Positions 8,470 through 16,676 of a stretch of 64,000 nucleotides of DNA are shown here, in pieces. Numbering within the stretch: the first letter of the stretch is position 1; every line of letters starts with the position of its first letter. Source of the DNA: DASSCW01 sp036556695 (GTDB taxonomy: Bacteria > Chloroflexota > Limnocylindria > QHBO01); the NCBI GenBank assembly GCA_036556695.1, contig DATBIY010000013.1, forward strand, positions 35,764-99,763, given 5' to 3'. Under the pieces are notes generated by a model. It was not told the DNA's origin. It worked only from the letters and a program-made list of their open reading frames with translations, and did not search any database. A program made the translations under genes and the position numbers.

Positions 8470-8892
8470 ATGGGTGACCTACGCATCAGCGTCGGCGATC
8501 TGCACTTTACCGCCCGCTGGCATCCGGACGCCCCTGCCACGCGGCGGGCGCTGGAGGCATGGCTGCCGATCGACTCGAAGCTGATCCACTGCCGCTGGAG
8601 CGGCGAGTCGACCTGGATCCCGTTCGGCGACTCCCGTCCGACGGTGGGCTACGAGAACGCGACGTCGCATCCGGCGCCAGGCGACCTGCTCATCTACGTC
8701 GGCGACATCTCCGAGTGCGAGATCCTGTTCCCGTACGGCGCCTGCTCCTTCTCGTCGAAGGTGGGACAGCTGGCCGGGAATCACTTCGCCACGCTGGAGC
8801 CGGACGATGGGTGGCGCGACAGGCTGCGCGAGGTCGGCCGCCGGGTGCTGTGGGAGGGCGCCCAGCCGATCCGCATCGAGCCAACGTCGTGA
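8470..8892 (+). CDS. DUF3830 family protein (cyclophilin-like fold)
   Basis: The 140-residue protein matches DUF3830, with FPYGACSFSSKVGQLAGNHF and WEGAQPIRIE near the C-terminus and GDLLIYVGDISECEI in the middle. Members have a cyclophilin-like barrel and are often encoded with amidohydrolases and nitrogen-compound transporters; their activity is unknown. Here it leads a short run that ends in a cyclic amidohydrolase. The start ATG lacks a ribosome-binding site and appears leaderless. Confidence 0.8.
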   Translation: MGDLRISVGDLHFTARWHPDAPATRRALEAWLPIDSKLIHCRWSGESTWIPFGDSRPTVGYENATSHPAPGDLLIYVGDISECEILFPYGACSFSSKVGQLAGNHFATLEPDDGWRDRLREVGRRVLWEGAQPIRIEPTS

Positions 8893-9191
8893 TCCCGCTC
8901 GCGCTGATCGCGTTGGTGGTCGTGGCCTTCGTGCTGGCCGGCAACGGCATCGTCCCGCTGTGGGTGGCCATCGCGGCCATCCTGGCGGGGCTGCTGGTCG
9001 CTGCCTGGCAACTGGACCGCAAGGCGGGTCCGGGCGGCCACAGAACCATGCCCAAGCGCAAGTACGCCGCCCTGCTGGGCATCGGCGCTGCGGAGCCGAG
9101 CAACCACCCGGTCATCGTCATCGACCGCGGCGACCGCGCCGGCGAGCCGCCCGGGGTGAACCGCGGCGACGATTCGCAGCCCCGCCGCTAG
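8889..9191 (+). CDS. Small membrane-anchored protein, unknown
   Basis: The 100-residue product starts at a GTG overlapping the DUF3830 stop (GTGA). It has two hydrophobic segments in the first 40 residues (IPLALIALVVVAFVLAG and LWVAIAAILAGLLVAAW) and then a basic, polar tail. No family is recognised. Coupling to the DUF3830 gene and its place before the amidohydrolase gene suggest a shared transcript. Confidence 0.6.
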   Translation: MIPLALIALVVVAFVLAGNGIVPLWVAIAAILAGLLVAAWQLDRKAGPGGHRTMPKRKYAALLGIGAAEPSNHPVIVIDRGDRAGEPPGVNRGDDSQPRR

Positions 9192-9206
9192 CCGGCCTGC
9201 GCGGCC

Positions 9207-10601
9207 ATGAGCGATCTGGTGATCCGCGGCGGCACGGTGGTCACCGCCCAGCGCTCGTTCGGCGCCGACGTGGCGATCACTCACGGTCGCATCACGGCCG
9301 TGGGACCGGATCTCGCGACGCAGCACCCGAACGCGGAAAAGCTGGACGCCAGCGGCCTATTGGTGCTGCCGGGCTGCGTGGACGTGCATACCCACACCCG
9401 CCTGCCGATCGACGAGGAGCCGGATCGCTTCTTCCAGGACTCGGTGGCCGCAGCCTTCGGCGGCACGACCACCTTCCTGGCCTTCAACAACCCCGGGACC
9501 GGGATCAGCCAGCAGGGGAGCGCCTCGCTGCTGGCCGGGCTGGACGAGTTCAGGCAGCGGACCGAGGGGGAGGCGGCGGTCGATTTCGGCCTGGCGGCGG
9601 TGATCACCGGGCAGCAGGACGGCGCGCTGGACGAGCTGCCGGAGCTGATCCGGCGCGGCGTGCCGACCGTCAAGGCCTTCATGGTCTACGAGTTCCGCCT
9701 GCCCGATGAGCAGCTCTTTGCGGCCTTGCAGGTCATGAGCCGCCACGGCGGGATGCTGCAGGTCCACTGCGAGAACGCCACGATCATCGACGCGCTGGTG
9801 TCCGGGGCGGTGGACGCCGGCCACACCACGTGCCGTCACCACGCGGCCTGCCGCCCGACCTACGCCGAGGCGGAGGCCACGCACCGGGCCATCGCGCTGG
9901 CGCGCGCCGCGGACGCATCGGTCTATGTCGTCCACCTTTCGTGCGCCGATGCACTGGCCGAGGTGGTCGCCGCCAAGGCGCGCGGCTGGCCGGTGTACGC
10001 CGAGACTTGCCCCCACTACCTGACCCGCACCGAGGCGGCCTACGAGGCCGATGACGAGGCCGAGGTCATCAAGTCGGTCATCTCGCCCCCGCTGCGTGCC
10101 GAGAGCGACCGCCAGGCCCTGTGGCTGGGTCTGGCGCGCGGCGGCCTGGACCTCGTGGCCACCGACCACGTGCCGGACCGCCTGGCGGTCGAGAAGACGG
10201 TGCCGGCCCCGCCCTTCCCGCAGATCAGCAATGGGGCACCTGGCATCGAGACCCTGCTGAGCGTGGTCTATTCGGCGGGCGTGGGGGCAGGGCATCTCTC
10301 GCTGGAGCGCATGGTCGATGTGCTGGCCACCACGCCGGCGCGCCTCTTCGGGATGTCGAGCAAGGGCGCGATCGAGGTGGGACGCGACGCCGACGTGGTG
10401 CTGTTCGACACCGCCGCGCGGCGCACCCTGCGCCAGGCTGACCTGCATCACACCAGCGATTTCACGCCGTACGAGGGCATGGGTCTGCGCGGCGCGGTGC
10501 ACTCCGTGTTCCTGCGCGGTGAGCCAGTCATCAAGGATGGGGCGTTCGTTGGCCGGCGCGGGGCGGGACGCTTCGTGGAGCGCGCGCTCGAGGAGGCCTG
10601 A
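9207..10601 (+). CDS. Dihydropyrimidinase/hydantoinase-type cyclic amidohydrolase, possibly allantoinase
   Basis: The 464-residue enzyme belongs to the amidohydrolase superfamily of D-hydantoinases and allantoinases. Metal ligands appear in order: VDVHTHTRL (H-x-H), the carbamylated lysine in PTVKAFMVYEF, H in LQVHCENATI, H in VYVVHLSCADA, and D in LVATDHVPD. Family members hydrolyse cyclic ureides such as dihydropyrimidines, hydantoins or allantoin. Beside a complete urate-to-allantoin route, allantoin is an attractive substrate, but the residues visible do not separate allantoinase from hydantoinase. The 3' end including the stop codon is duplicated in a 22-bp tandem repeat. Confidence 0.85.
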   Translation: MSDLVIRGGTVVTAQRSFGADVAITHGRITAVGPDLATQHPNAEKLDASGLLVLPGCVDVHTHTRLPIDEEPDRFFQDSVAAAFGGTTTFLAFNNPGTGISQQGSASLLAGLDEFRQRTEGEAAVDFGLAAVITGQQDGALDELPELIRRGVPTVKAFMVYEFRLPDEQLFAALQVMSRHGGMLQVHCENATIIDALVSGAVDAGHTTCRHHAACRPTYAEAEATHRAIALARAADASVYVVHLSCADALAEVVAAKARGWPVYAETCPHYLTRTEAAYEADDEAEVIKSVISPPLRAESDRQALWLGLARGGLDLVATDHVPDRLAVEKTVPAPPFPQISNGAPGIETLLSVVYSAGVGAGHLSLERMVDVLATTPARLFGMSSKGAIEVGRDADVVLFDTAARRTLRQADLHHTSDFTPYEGMGLRGAVHSVFLRGEPVIKDGAFVGRRGAGRFVERALEEA

Positions 10602-10622
10602 GCGCGCGCTCGAGGAGGCCTG
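10579..10622. repeat. Perfect 22-bp tandem duplication spanning the amidohydrolase stop codon
   Basis: The 22 bases at 10579-10600 are repeated exactly at 10601-10622, so the last codons and TGA of the amidohydrolase gene are present twice in a row. The second copy lies after the first stop and is not translated. Confidence 0.9.
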
Positions 10623-10643
10623 AGCGCTCGCCATCGGTCCGGT

Positions 10644-10652
10644 TGCTAGGAT
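10644..10652 (+). promoter_or_regulatory. Candidate extended -10 box of the M1-like peptidase gene
   Basis: TGCTAGGAT is a good extended -10 element and ends 6 nt before ATG 10659. There is no Shine-Dalgarno sequence between, so the mRNA is likely leaderless. Confidence 0.5.
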
Positions 10653-10658
10653 GCCCGC

Positions 10659-11993
10659 ATGGCCGCGCTGATCGCCGTCGCCGTTGCCTTGAGCACGACC
10701 CTCAGCGTGCCCAGCGGCACGCCGCTGCCCGCATCGCCGGCGACCACCACGCACCTGGCGACCACGTACGTGCTGAACGCCTCGCTCGACGTCAGCGCGG
10801 GGCGGCTGCGAGTCGGCGAGCGGGTGACCATCACCAACCGGGCGTCATACCCCATCGACCATGTCAACCTCTCCGTGCTGCCACGCGCGTTCGGGTACTT
10901 CAGGTTCGCCGGGCAGGTTCGCGTCGACGGGGAGGAGGCGGACATCAGCTGGACCAGCGGCACCAACCTGCGCGTCGCGCTGGGGCGCTGGCTGCAGCCC
11001 GGTGTGCAGGTGGCCATCCGCATCCCGTTTCGCCTGCGCGTCGGGTCCAGCGGCGGCGCCTTCACGGCACGCACCAGCCGCGACCGCGGGGTGCTGAGCC
11101 TGGGCGAGTGGTTCCCGATCATCTCGCGCAAGCACGACAGCTACGCGGTGGGCGATCCACAGGTCACGCGCACCGCTGACTTGATCACGCTCAACCTGAC
11201 CACCGACGTGCGCTTGCTGCGCCAGGCGGTTGCCTGCGCGGGCCTGCAGCAGGCACCGGCCGTTCGCGGGCGCCATTGGACCTGCGTGGCCCGGAACGTT
11301 CGCGACTTCTCGGTGGTGGTGAATCCCCGGTTCCACGTCATGACCCGCACCACCGACGGCGTCACCGTTCGCGTCTACACGGAGACGGTCGATGGCTCGA
11401 CCACGATGAGGAAGGCGAGGTTCGCGCTGCGCTCGCTGAACGACCTCTACGGTCGCTATCCGTGGACCGACCTGGTGCTGGCCGAGGTCGGCGCCGATGG
11501 CGGCTTCAGCATGGAATATCCGCGCACCATCCACCTGACGCGCACGAAGGTGACCGATACCTACGTGCTCTACCACGAGGTCGCGCACCAGTGGTTCTAC
11601 GCGCAGCTGGGCAACGACCAGATGCGCGTGCCGTGGCTGGACGAGGCCTTCGCCGACTTCACCGCACGCTGGCTGATGGGCATCGGCCGCAGCCAGTGCT
11701 CGACCCGCGACGTGGACAGCTCGGTCTTCGCCTGGCCGGCCGGCAAGACGAGCGGCGGGGACTGGCTGAGCTGCGACGGCTACTTCCACGCGGTGTTCTA
11801 CAAGGGAAGCGAATTCTTGACCAGGGTCCGCCAGTCGATGGGCACGACGCGGTTCTTCGCAAGCCTGCGCACCTTCATCGCCGACAACCGCTATGGCATG
11901 ACCACGACGCGTGGGCTACTGGACTTCCTGCAGTCGCGCAGCCAGACGAACCTCCTGCCGATCTATCGGCGCTACCTGCACGCTTACGACTGA
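10659..11993 (+). CDS. Secreted M1-family-like zinc metallopeptidase
   Basis: The 444-residue protein has the gluzincin zinc site HEVAHQW near residue 307 with the third ligand in WLDEAFADF about 20 residues on, and GGFSMEYPRTIHL just upstream, the counterpart of the GxMEN exopeptidase loop of M1 aminopeptidases. The N-terminal third is beta-rich, like the M1 N-domain. The first 18 residues (AALIAVAVALSTTLSV) look like a signal peptide, so the enzyme is probably exported. The C-terminal ARM-like domain is short. Probable role is extracellular or surface peptide hydrolysis. Confidence 0.8.
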   Translation: MAALIAVAVALSTTLSVPSGTPLPASPATTTHLATTYVLNASLDVSAGRLRVGERVTITNRASYPIDHVNLSVLPRAFGYFRFAGQVRVDGEEADISWTSGTNLRVALGRWLQPGVQVAIRIPFRLRVGSSGGAFTARTSRDRGVLSLGEWFPIISRKHDSYAVGDPQVTRTADLITLNLTTDVRLLRQAVACAGLQQAPAVRGRHWTCVARNVRDFSVVVNPRFHVMTRTTDGVTVRVYTETVDGSTTMRKARFALRSLNDLYGRYPWTDLVLAEVGADGGFSMEYPRTIHLTRTKVTDTYVLYHEVAHQWFYAQLGNDQMRVPWLDEAFADFTARWLMGIGRSQCSTRDVDSSVFAWPAGKTSGGDWLSCDGYFHAVFYKGSEFLTRVRQSMGTTRFFASLRTFIADNRYGMTTTRGLLDFLQSRSQTNLLPIYRRYLHAYD

Positions 11994-12118
11994 TACGGTG
12001 CCAGCCGGTGCGCCGACCACGGCGGCGGCAACAGGCAACGTCGCCCTCCTGGTGACCCGCGTGGGCCTATTGGGCAGTTGCGTTTGGGACCGGTACTGTC
12101 GCTAGCCTGTAGAGCGCC
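11994..12118. other. Intergenic region with a candidate promoter for the J-domain gene
   Basis: CGCTAGCCT at 12100-12108 matches the recurrent nGCTAnnnT box and lies 10 nt before GTG 12119. No terminator hairpin is evident after the peptidase gene. Confidence 0.35.
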
Positions 12119-12625
12119 GTGTCAGATGCAGAACAGCGCGACCCGTACGCGATCCTGCAGGTGCACACCAACGCCGTGCCCGAGGTCATCGACGCCGCGT
12201 ATCGAGCACTGGCGCTTATCCATCATCCGGATCGCAGTGGCGAGCCGACTGCGGACGCGATCATGGCGGATCTCAACTGGGCCTATGCCGTCTTGCGCGA
12301 GCCCGATCTGCGCGCCTCGTATGACAGCAGTCAGGTGGCAATCGAGGTCGAGCCGCCCGCCGCCGACGTCACGAACGCCACCCTGCGCGAGCGGGTCGCC
12401 GTAGCCGCGGACGCGGCGGTGGAGCGCGACACCTCGAATCCGGCGAACACCGTAATCGACTTCGGCCGCTTTGCCGGCATGACGCTTCGGCAGATCGCGC
12501 GCACTGACCCGACCTACCTGGAATGGCTGCGCCGTCACTCGTCGGGGATTCGGTACCGCGCGCAGATCGACGCCGTGCTGAGCGCGATGGCAGGCAGTCG
12601 CTCGGCTCAGCCCAGCAGCGGGTAG
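12119..12625 (+). CDS. J-domain protein with an exonuclease-X-like C-terminal module
   Basis: The 168-residue protein has an N-terminal DnaJ domain (DPYAILQVHTNAVPEVIDAA; HPD in LIHHPDRSGE near residue 37) that would stimulate a DnaK ATPase. Residues about 113-160 carry VIDFGRFAGMTLRQIARTDP and YLEWLRR, a small module resembling the C-terminal tail of exodeoxyribonuclease X and DUF3820 proteins. No Gly/Phe or zinc-finger region is present, so it is not a classical DnaJ. The GTG start follows from the J-domain position. Its last 19 bases overlap the convergent malate synthase gene. Confidence 0.8.
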   Translation: MSDAEQRDPYAILQVHTNAVPEVIDAAYRALALIHHPDRSGEPTADAIMADLNWAYAVLREPDLRASYDSSQVAIEVEPPAADVTNATLRERVAVAADAAVERDTSNPANTVIDFGRFAGMTLRQIARTDPTYLEWLRRHSSGIRYRAQIDAVLSAMAGSRSAQPSSG

Positions 12626-14187
12626 GCGTCCAGCGTCAGGAACTCGGCGAACTCGTCGGAAAGGACGAGTGCGTCGAGCAGGGCGGAGGCATCGGCCCAG
12701 CGGTGGTCCGGCGCCGACGACTGCAGCCGGCTGAGCTCATCGTCGCGAATCACGCCGTACAGCTCGGGAGTCATCGGCCTTCCGTCCGCCATTGTCGCGC
12801 GGTGGATCCGCCACTGCCACAGCTGCGAGCGGCTGATCTCGGCGGTGGCCGCGTCCTCCATCAGGTTGTTGATGGCCGCCGCCCCGTTGCCGGCCAGCCA
12901 GGAGGCCAGGTACTGGAGCGCCACCGACACGTTGGTGCGCACGCCCGCCTCGGTGATGGCGCCGCCCGGCACGCTCACGTCCAGCAGTTGAGCGGCCGAG
13001 GGCGCGACGTCCGGGGAGCGGTCCTTCTGGTTGGGACGCTCGCCCAGCGCCACGTCGAAGATCTCGCCGGCCACCGGCACCAGGTCAGGGTGCGCCACCC
13101 AGGTGCCGTCCGACCCGTCGCCGGCCTCGCGCTGCTTGTCCTCGCGCACTGCGGCCAGCGCGCGCTCGGTAACCTCCGGCTCGCGGCGGTTGGGGATGAA
13201 GGCGCTCATGCCCCCGATGGCGTGCGCCTCGCGGCGGTGGCAGGTCGCGACCAGGAGCTGCTGGTAGGCGCGCATGAAGGGCACCGCCATGGTGACCTGG
13301 GCACGGTCCGGCAGGACGCGATCGGGCCGGCTGCGCAGCTTCTTGATGAAGCTGAAGATGTAGTCCCAGCGCCCCGCGTTCAGGCCGGCGGCGTGCTCAC
13401 GCAGCTCGTAGAGGATCTCCTCCATCTCGAAGGCCGCCAGAATGGTCTCGATCAACACGGTGGCGCGGATGGTGCCGCGCGGCACGTCCAGCGCCTCCTG
13501 GGCGGCCAGGAAGACGTCGTTCCAGAGCTGCGCCTCGAGGTGCGACTCCAGCTTCGGCAGGTAGAAGTACGGGCCCGAGGCGCGGGCCAACTGCTCGCGG
13601 GCGTTGTGGAAGAAGGTCAGCCCGAAATCGAAGAGGCTGGCCGAGATGGGGGAGCCGTCCACCAGCACGTGCGCCTCGTCCAGGTGCCAGCCGCGTGGCC
13701 GCACCACCAGCGTGGCCAGCTGTCCGGACCCGAGCTCGTAGGTCTTCTCCTCGGTGCGATGCGTGAGCGTGCGCCGCACGGCGTGCTGCATCGCCCATTG
13801 ACCGGTGACCGCGTTCTGCCAGGTGGGGGAGAGCGCGTCCTCGAAATCGGCCATGAACACGCGCGCGCCGGAGTTCAACGCGTTGATCATCATCTTCGGC
13901 TCGGCGGGGCCGGTGATCTCGACCCGGCGATCGTCCAGGTCCGGCGGGGCGGGCGCCACCCGCCACTCGGGGTCGTCGCGGACCGGATGCGTATTCGGCA
14001 GGAAGTCCGGCAGCTCGCCGGCGTCGAAGCGCGCCTGGCGTTCGCGCCGCTCCCCGAGCAACCGCAGCCTCCGCTGGTTGAAGGACCGATGCAGCTGCGC
14101 GACGAAGCCGAGCGCCTCGGGGGTCAGGACCTCGTCGGCATGTTCGGCGGATGCGGTGACGTCGACGCCGGGCGCGGTGACCGACAT
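12607..14187 (-). CDS. aceB: Malate synthase A
   Basis: Malate synthase condenses glyoxylate with acetyl-CoA to malate. The 526-residue length is that of the A isoform. Landmarks are VFMADFEDALSPTWQN, the VRPRGWHLDE segment, YFYLPKLESHLEAQLW, TVLIETILAAFEMEE and, near the end, NLMEDAATAEISRSQLWQW containing the catalytic Asp region. No isocitrate lyase is seen in the window, so glyoxylate may come from elsewhere, for example ureide breakdown. The start ATG lies 5 bases after the stop of the membrane protein gene upstream, so the two may be co-transcribed. Confidence 0.95.
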   Translation of the reverse strand: MSVTAPGVDVTASAEHADEVLTPEALGFVAQLHRSFNQRRLRLLGERRERQARFDAGELPDFLPNTHPVRDDPEWRVAPAPPDLDDRRVEITGPAEPKMMINALNSGARVFMADFEDALSPTWQNAVTGQWAMQHAVRRTLTHRTEEKTYELGSGQLATLVVRPRGWHLDEAHVLVDGSPISASLFDFGLTFFHNAREQLARASGPYFYLPKLESHLEAQLWNDVFLAAQEALDVPRGTIRATVLIETILAAFEMEEILYELREHAAGLNAGRWDYIFSFIKKLRSRPDRVLPDRAQVTMAVPFMRAYQQLLVATCHRREAHAIGGMSAFIPNRREPEVTERALAAVREDKQREAGDGSDGTWVAHPDLVPVAGEIFDVALGERPNQKDRSPDVAPSAAQLLDVSVPGGAITEAGVRTNVSVALQYLASWLAGNGAAAINNLMEDAATAEISRSQLWQWRIHRATMADGRPMTPELYGVIRDDELSRLQSSAPDHRWADASALLDALVLSDEFAEFLTLDAYPLLG

Positions 14188-14191
14188 GCGC

Positions 14192-14662
14192 TCAGTACCC
14201 GAACCGCATGAGGATCATGCAGGTGAAGATGACGAAGAACAGCGCCAAGTCGATTCGCGTCACGACGTTCAGCCGTGCGACCGCGGCACCGAAGTCGGGA
14301 GCGTCCTTGACCGCCGTGTATGCGGGGCCGATGTTGATCGCGCCGTTCACGAACAGGCCGATGGTCGCCACCAGGGCCAGCAGCCACGTCAGGCCGTAGG
14401 CCGTGGTGAAGACGTACTCGAACGAGTTGATGGGACCCAGCAGCGTTCCGCGGACGATGCCCAGCAGCAGGACCAGGATGCCCACCACCGGAAACACGCG
14501 CTGCCCCGTGGCCGACAGTCGGCCGTACATCTCGCGCAGCGTTCCCTCCGGCATCGTCCGCAGCGGCGGCGCGATGAGGAAGTAGGCCGACAACGCGTAT
14601 CCGAACCACAGGATGCCGAGCAGGACGTGGACCCATTGGACGGCGAACTGCAGCCAGTTCAC
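14192..14662 (-). CDS. Four-helix integral membrane protein (CopD/DUF2269-like)
   Basis: The 156-residue protein has four hydrophobic helices (WVHVLLGILWFGYALSAYFL, VFPVVGILVLLLGIVRG, LTWLLALVATIGLFVNGA, IDLALFFVIFTCMILM). A His in the first helix and the overall pattern recall small CopD or DUF2269-type membrane proteins, but no defining motif is present. The GTG start has CAGGAG 9 nt upstream. It precedes aceB by 4 bases. Confidence 0.6.
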   Translation of the reverse strand: MNWLQFAVQWVHVLLGILWFGYALSAYFLIAPPLRTMPEGTLREMYGRLSATGQRVFPVVGILVLLLGIVRGTLLGPINSFEYVFTTAYGLTWLLALVATIGLFVNGAINIGPAYTAVKDAPDFGAAVARLNVVTRIDLALFFVIFTCMILMRFGY

Positions 14663-14722
14663 GTGGGTGGACTCCTGAGTGCAGATTGGTCCGCCGATTG
14701 TGGCAGACCCTACCAGCCGATC

Positions 14723-15331
14723 CTAGCGCTCGCCTCGCTCGACGATGAAGGCCTTCGGCCGCGTGCCGGCGCGCAACGTGGCCAGCAGCTCGGCGAAGCG
14801 ACGCTCCCGGGTCTCGGGCCGCTTGGCGGAGGCCACCCAGTAGGACGCGGTGCGACGGAATGACGGCTGTTCTGCCGTCCAGCGGGCTGCGGCGGCGGAA
14901 TCGGCCTCCAGGCGGGCGAGCATCTCCGGCTCCAGCTCCAGCTGCGGCCGTTCGTACGAGTAGCTGGCGTCCCTGCGGTGGTCACGCTCCTCGAAGACTC
15001 GCAGCCCAGCGGGGTGCATCCGTCCGGCGGCCTTCAGCTCGGCGACCTTGGCGAGGTTGATGGCGCTCCAATTGCTGCCACTGCGCCGGGGTGTGAAGCG
15101 GGTGGCCGTCACCTCGTCGTCGATGCGGAAGGTGATGCCGTCGATCCAGCCGTGGCACAGCGCCTCCTCGACGGCCTGCGGGTAGGTCATCGCGACCTTG
15201 CCGGCGCCCTTCTTGTAGAAGCCCACGAACAGGGCCGTCCCGGTCGCGTGGTGCTCCTGCAGCCAATCACGGAAGGCAGCCTGGTCGGTGAAGATGCGGA
15301 CCTCGTCTCGCGTTGGCCTGCTGATGGGCAC
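14723..15331 (-). CDS. YdeI/OmpD-associated family protein
   Basis: The 202-residue protein fits the YdeI (bacteriocin-protection) family: FVGFYKKGAGKVAMTYPQAV, EALCHGWIDGITFRIDDEV and FTPRRSGSNWSAINLAKV are typical, followed by a helical C-terminal region with SFRRTASYWVASAKRPETR. Function is poorly known. The GTG start lies 3 bases after the stop of the FAD-subunit gene, so it is the last gene of the xanthine dehydrogenase-type operon, without an evident link to it. Confidence 0.8.
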   Translation of the reverse strand: MPISRPTRDEVRIFTDQAAFRDWLQEHHATGTALFVGFYKKGAGKVAMTYPQAVEEALCHGWIDGITFRIDDEVTATRFTPRRSGSNWSAINLAKVAELKAAGRMHPAGLRVFEERDHRRDASYSYERPQLELEPEMLARLEADSAAAARWTAEQPSFRRTASYWVASAKRPETRERRFAELLATLRAGTRPKAFIVERGER

Positions 15332-15334
15332 GGG

Positions 15335-16192
15335 CTACCAGTCGCCCTCGTCACGGATGAGCCGATGGAGGACGCGCCCGGCCACCGCGCGACGATAGTC
15401 GGCGGTCGATCGCACGTCGTCGATGGGGGTCAGCTCCTCCGCCAGGGCCGCCACCGCCGCGTCGGCCACCTCCGGCGACGGATCGTGGCCTTCGAGCGTT
15501 GCCTCGGTGCGGAGAGCGCGCACGGGAGTCGCGGCCATTGAACCCAGCGCCAGGCGAACGTTGCGCCACGCCGCGCTGCCATCGCTCTGCTCCCAAGCCA
15601 GGGCCATCACCACCTTGGAGATGGCCTGCGCGCAGCGCGTGCCCACTTTGCGGAAGCGCACCTGGCGAGCGTCGACCAGGGGGAAGCGAATGCGCACGAT
15701 CAGCTCGTCGGGTGCCAGGGCGGTGCGCCGATAGGCCGGCCAGAACTCACTGGCCGGCACGGTTCGCTCGCCGCGCGGCCCGCCCAGCACCAGCTCCGCG
15801 TCCGTGGCCAGCAGGATGGGCAGCGTGTCGCCGGCGGGCGAAGCGTTCGCCGCGTTGCCGCCAAGCGTGCCGCGATTCTGGATCTGCGCGGCGCCGATCG
15901 TGGCTGCGGCATCCGCCAGCGCGGGCAGGTGCGTCTGGACCTCCGGCGCGCGCCGAATCTGGGTGTACGTGGTCAGGGCGCCGATCACCAGCGCGCCGTC
16001 CTGCAGGCTGATGCCCCGCAGCTCATCGAGGCCCCAGATGTCGATGACGCGCTCCGGCGGCTCGCCGATCTCGCCGGTGATCTGCACCAGCAGGTCAGTG
16101 CCGCCGGCCACGGGGCGGTGCGGCGCCTCGGCCAGGGCGGCAAAGGCCTCGTCCAGGGTGCGCGGGCTGACGACCGGCGGCTCGACGGGCAT
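15335..16192 (-). CDS. Xanthine dehydrogenase family FAD-binding subunit
   Basis: The 285-residue protein is the medium, FAD-carrying subunit of a molybdenum hydroxylase. PVAGGTDLLVQ and IQNRGTLGGNAANASPAGD are the two FAD-binding motifs, and the C-terminal part is the CO-dehydrogenase flavoprotein C-domain type. It passes electrons from the iron-sulfur subunit to its acceptor. The start ATG lies 4 bases after the iron-sulfur gene stop. Gene order is large, small, medium subunit. Confidence 0.9.
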   Translation of the reverse strand: MPVEPPVVSPRTLDEAFAALAEAPHRPVAGGTDLLVQITGEIGEPPERVIDIWGLDELRGISLQDGALVIGALTTYTQIRRAPEVQTHLPALADAAATIGAAQIQNRGTLGGNAANASPAGDTLPILLATDAELVLGGPRGERTVPASEFWPAYRRTALAPDELIVRIRFPLVDARQVRFRKVGTRCAQAISKVVMALAWEQSDGSAAWRNVRLALGSMAATPVRALRTEATLEGHDPSPEVADAAVAALAEELTPIDDVRSTADYRRAVAGRVLHRLIRDEGDW

Positions 16193-16196
16193 CGGC

Positions 16197-16672
<476 letters not shown>

Positions 16673-16676
<4 letters not shown>

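Noticed and set aside
14187..14200. GGTACT as leaderless -10 box of aceB
   Set aside because: It is the final coding part of the upstream membrane-protein gene and does not fit TANNNT at the right spacing.
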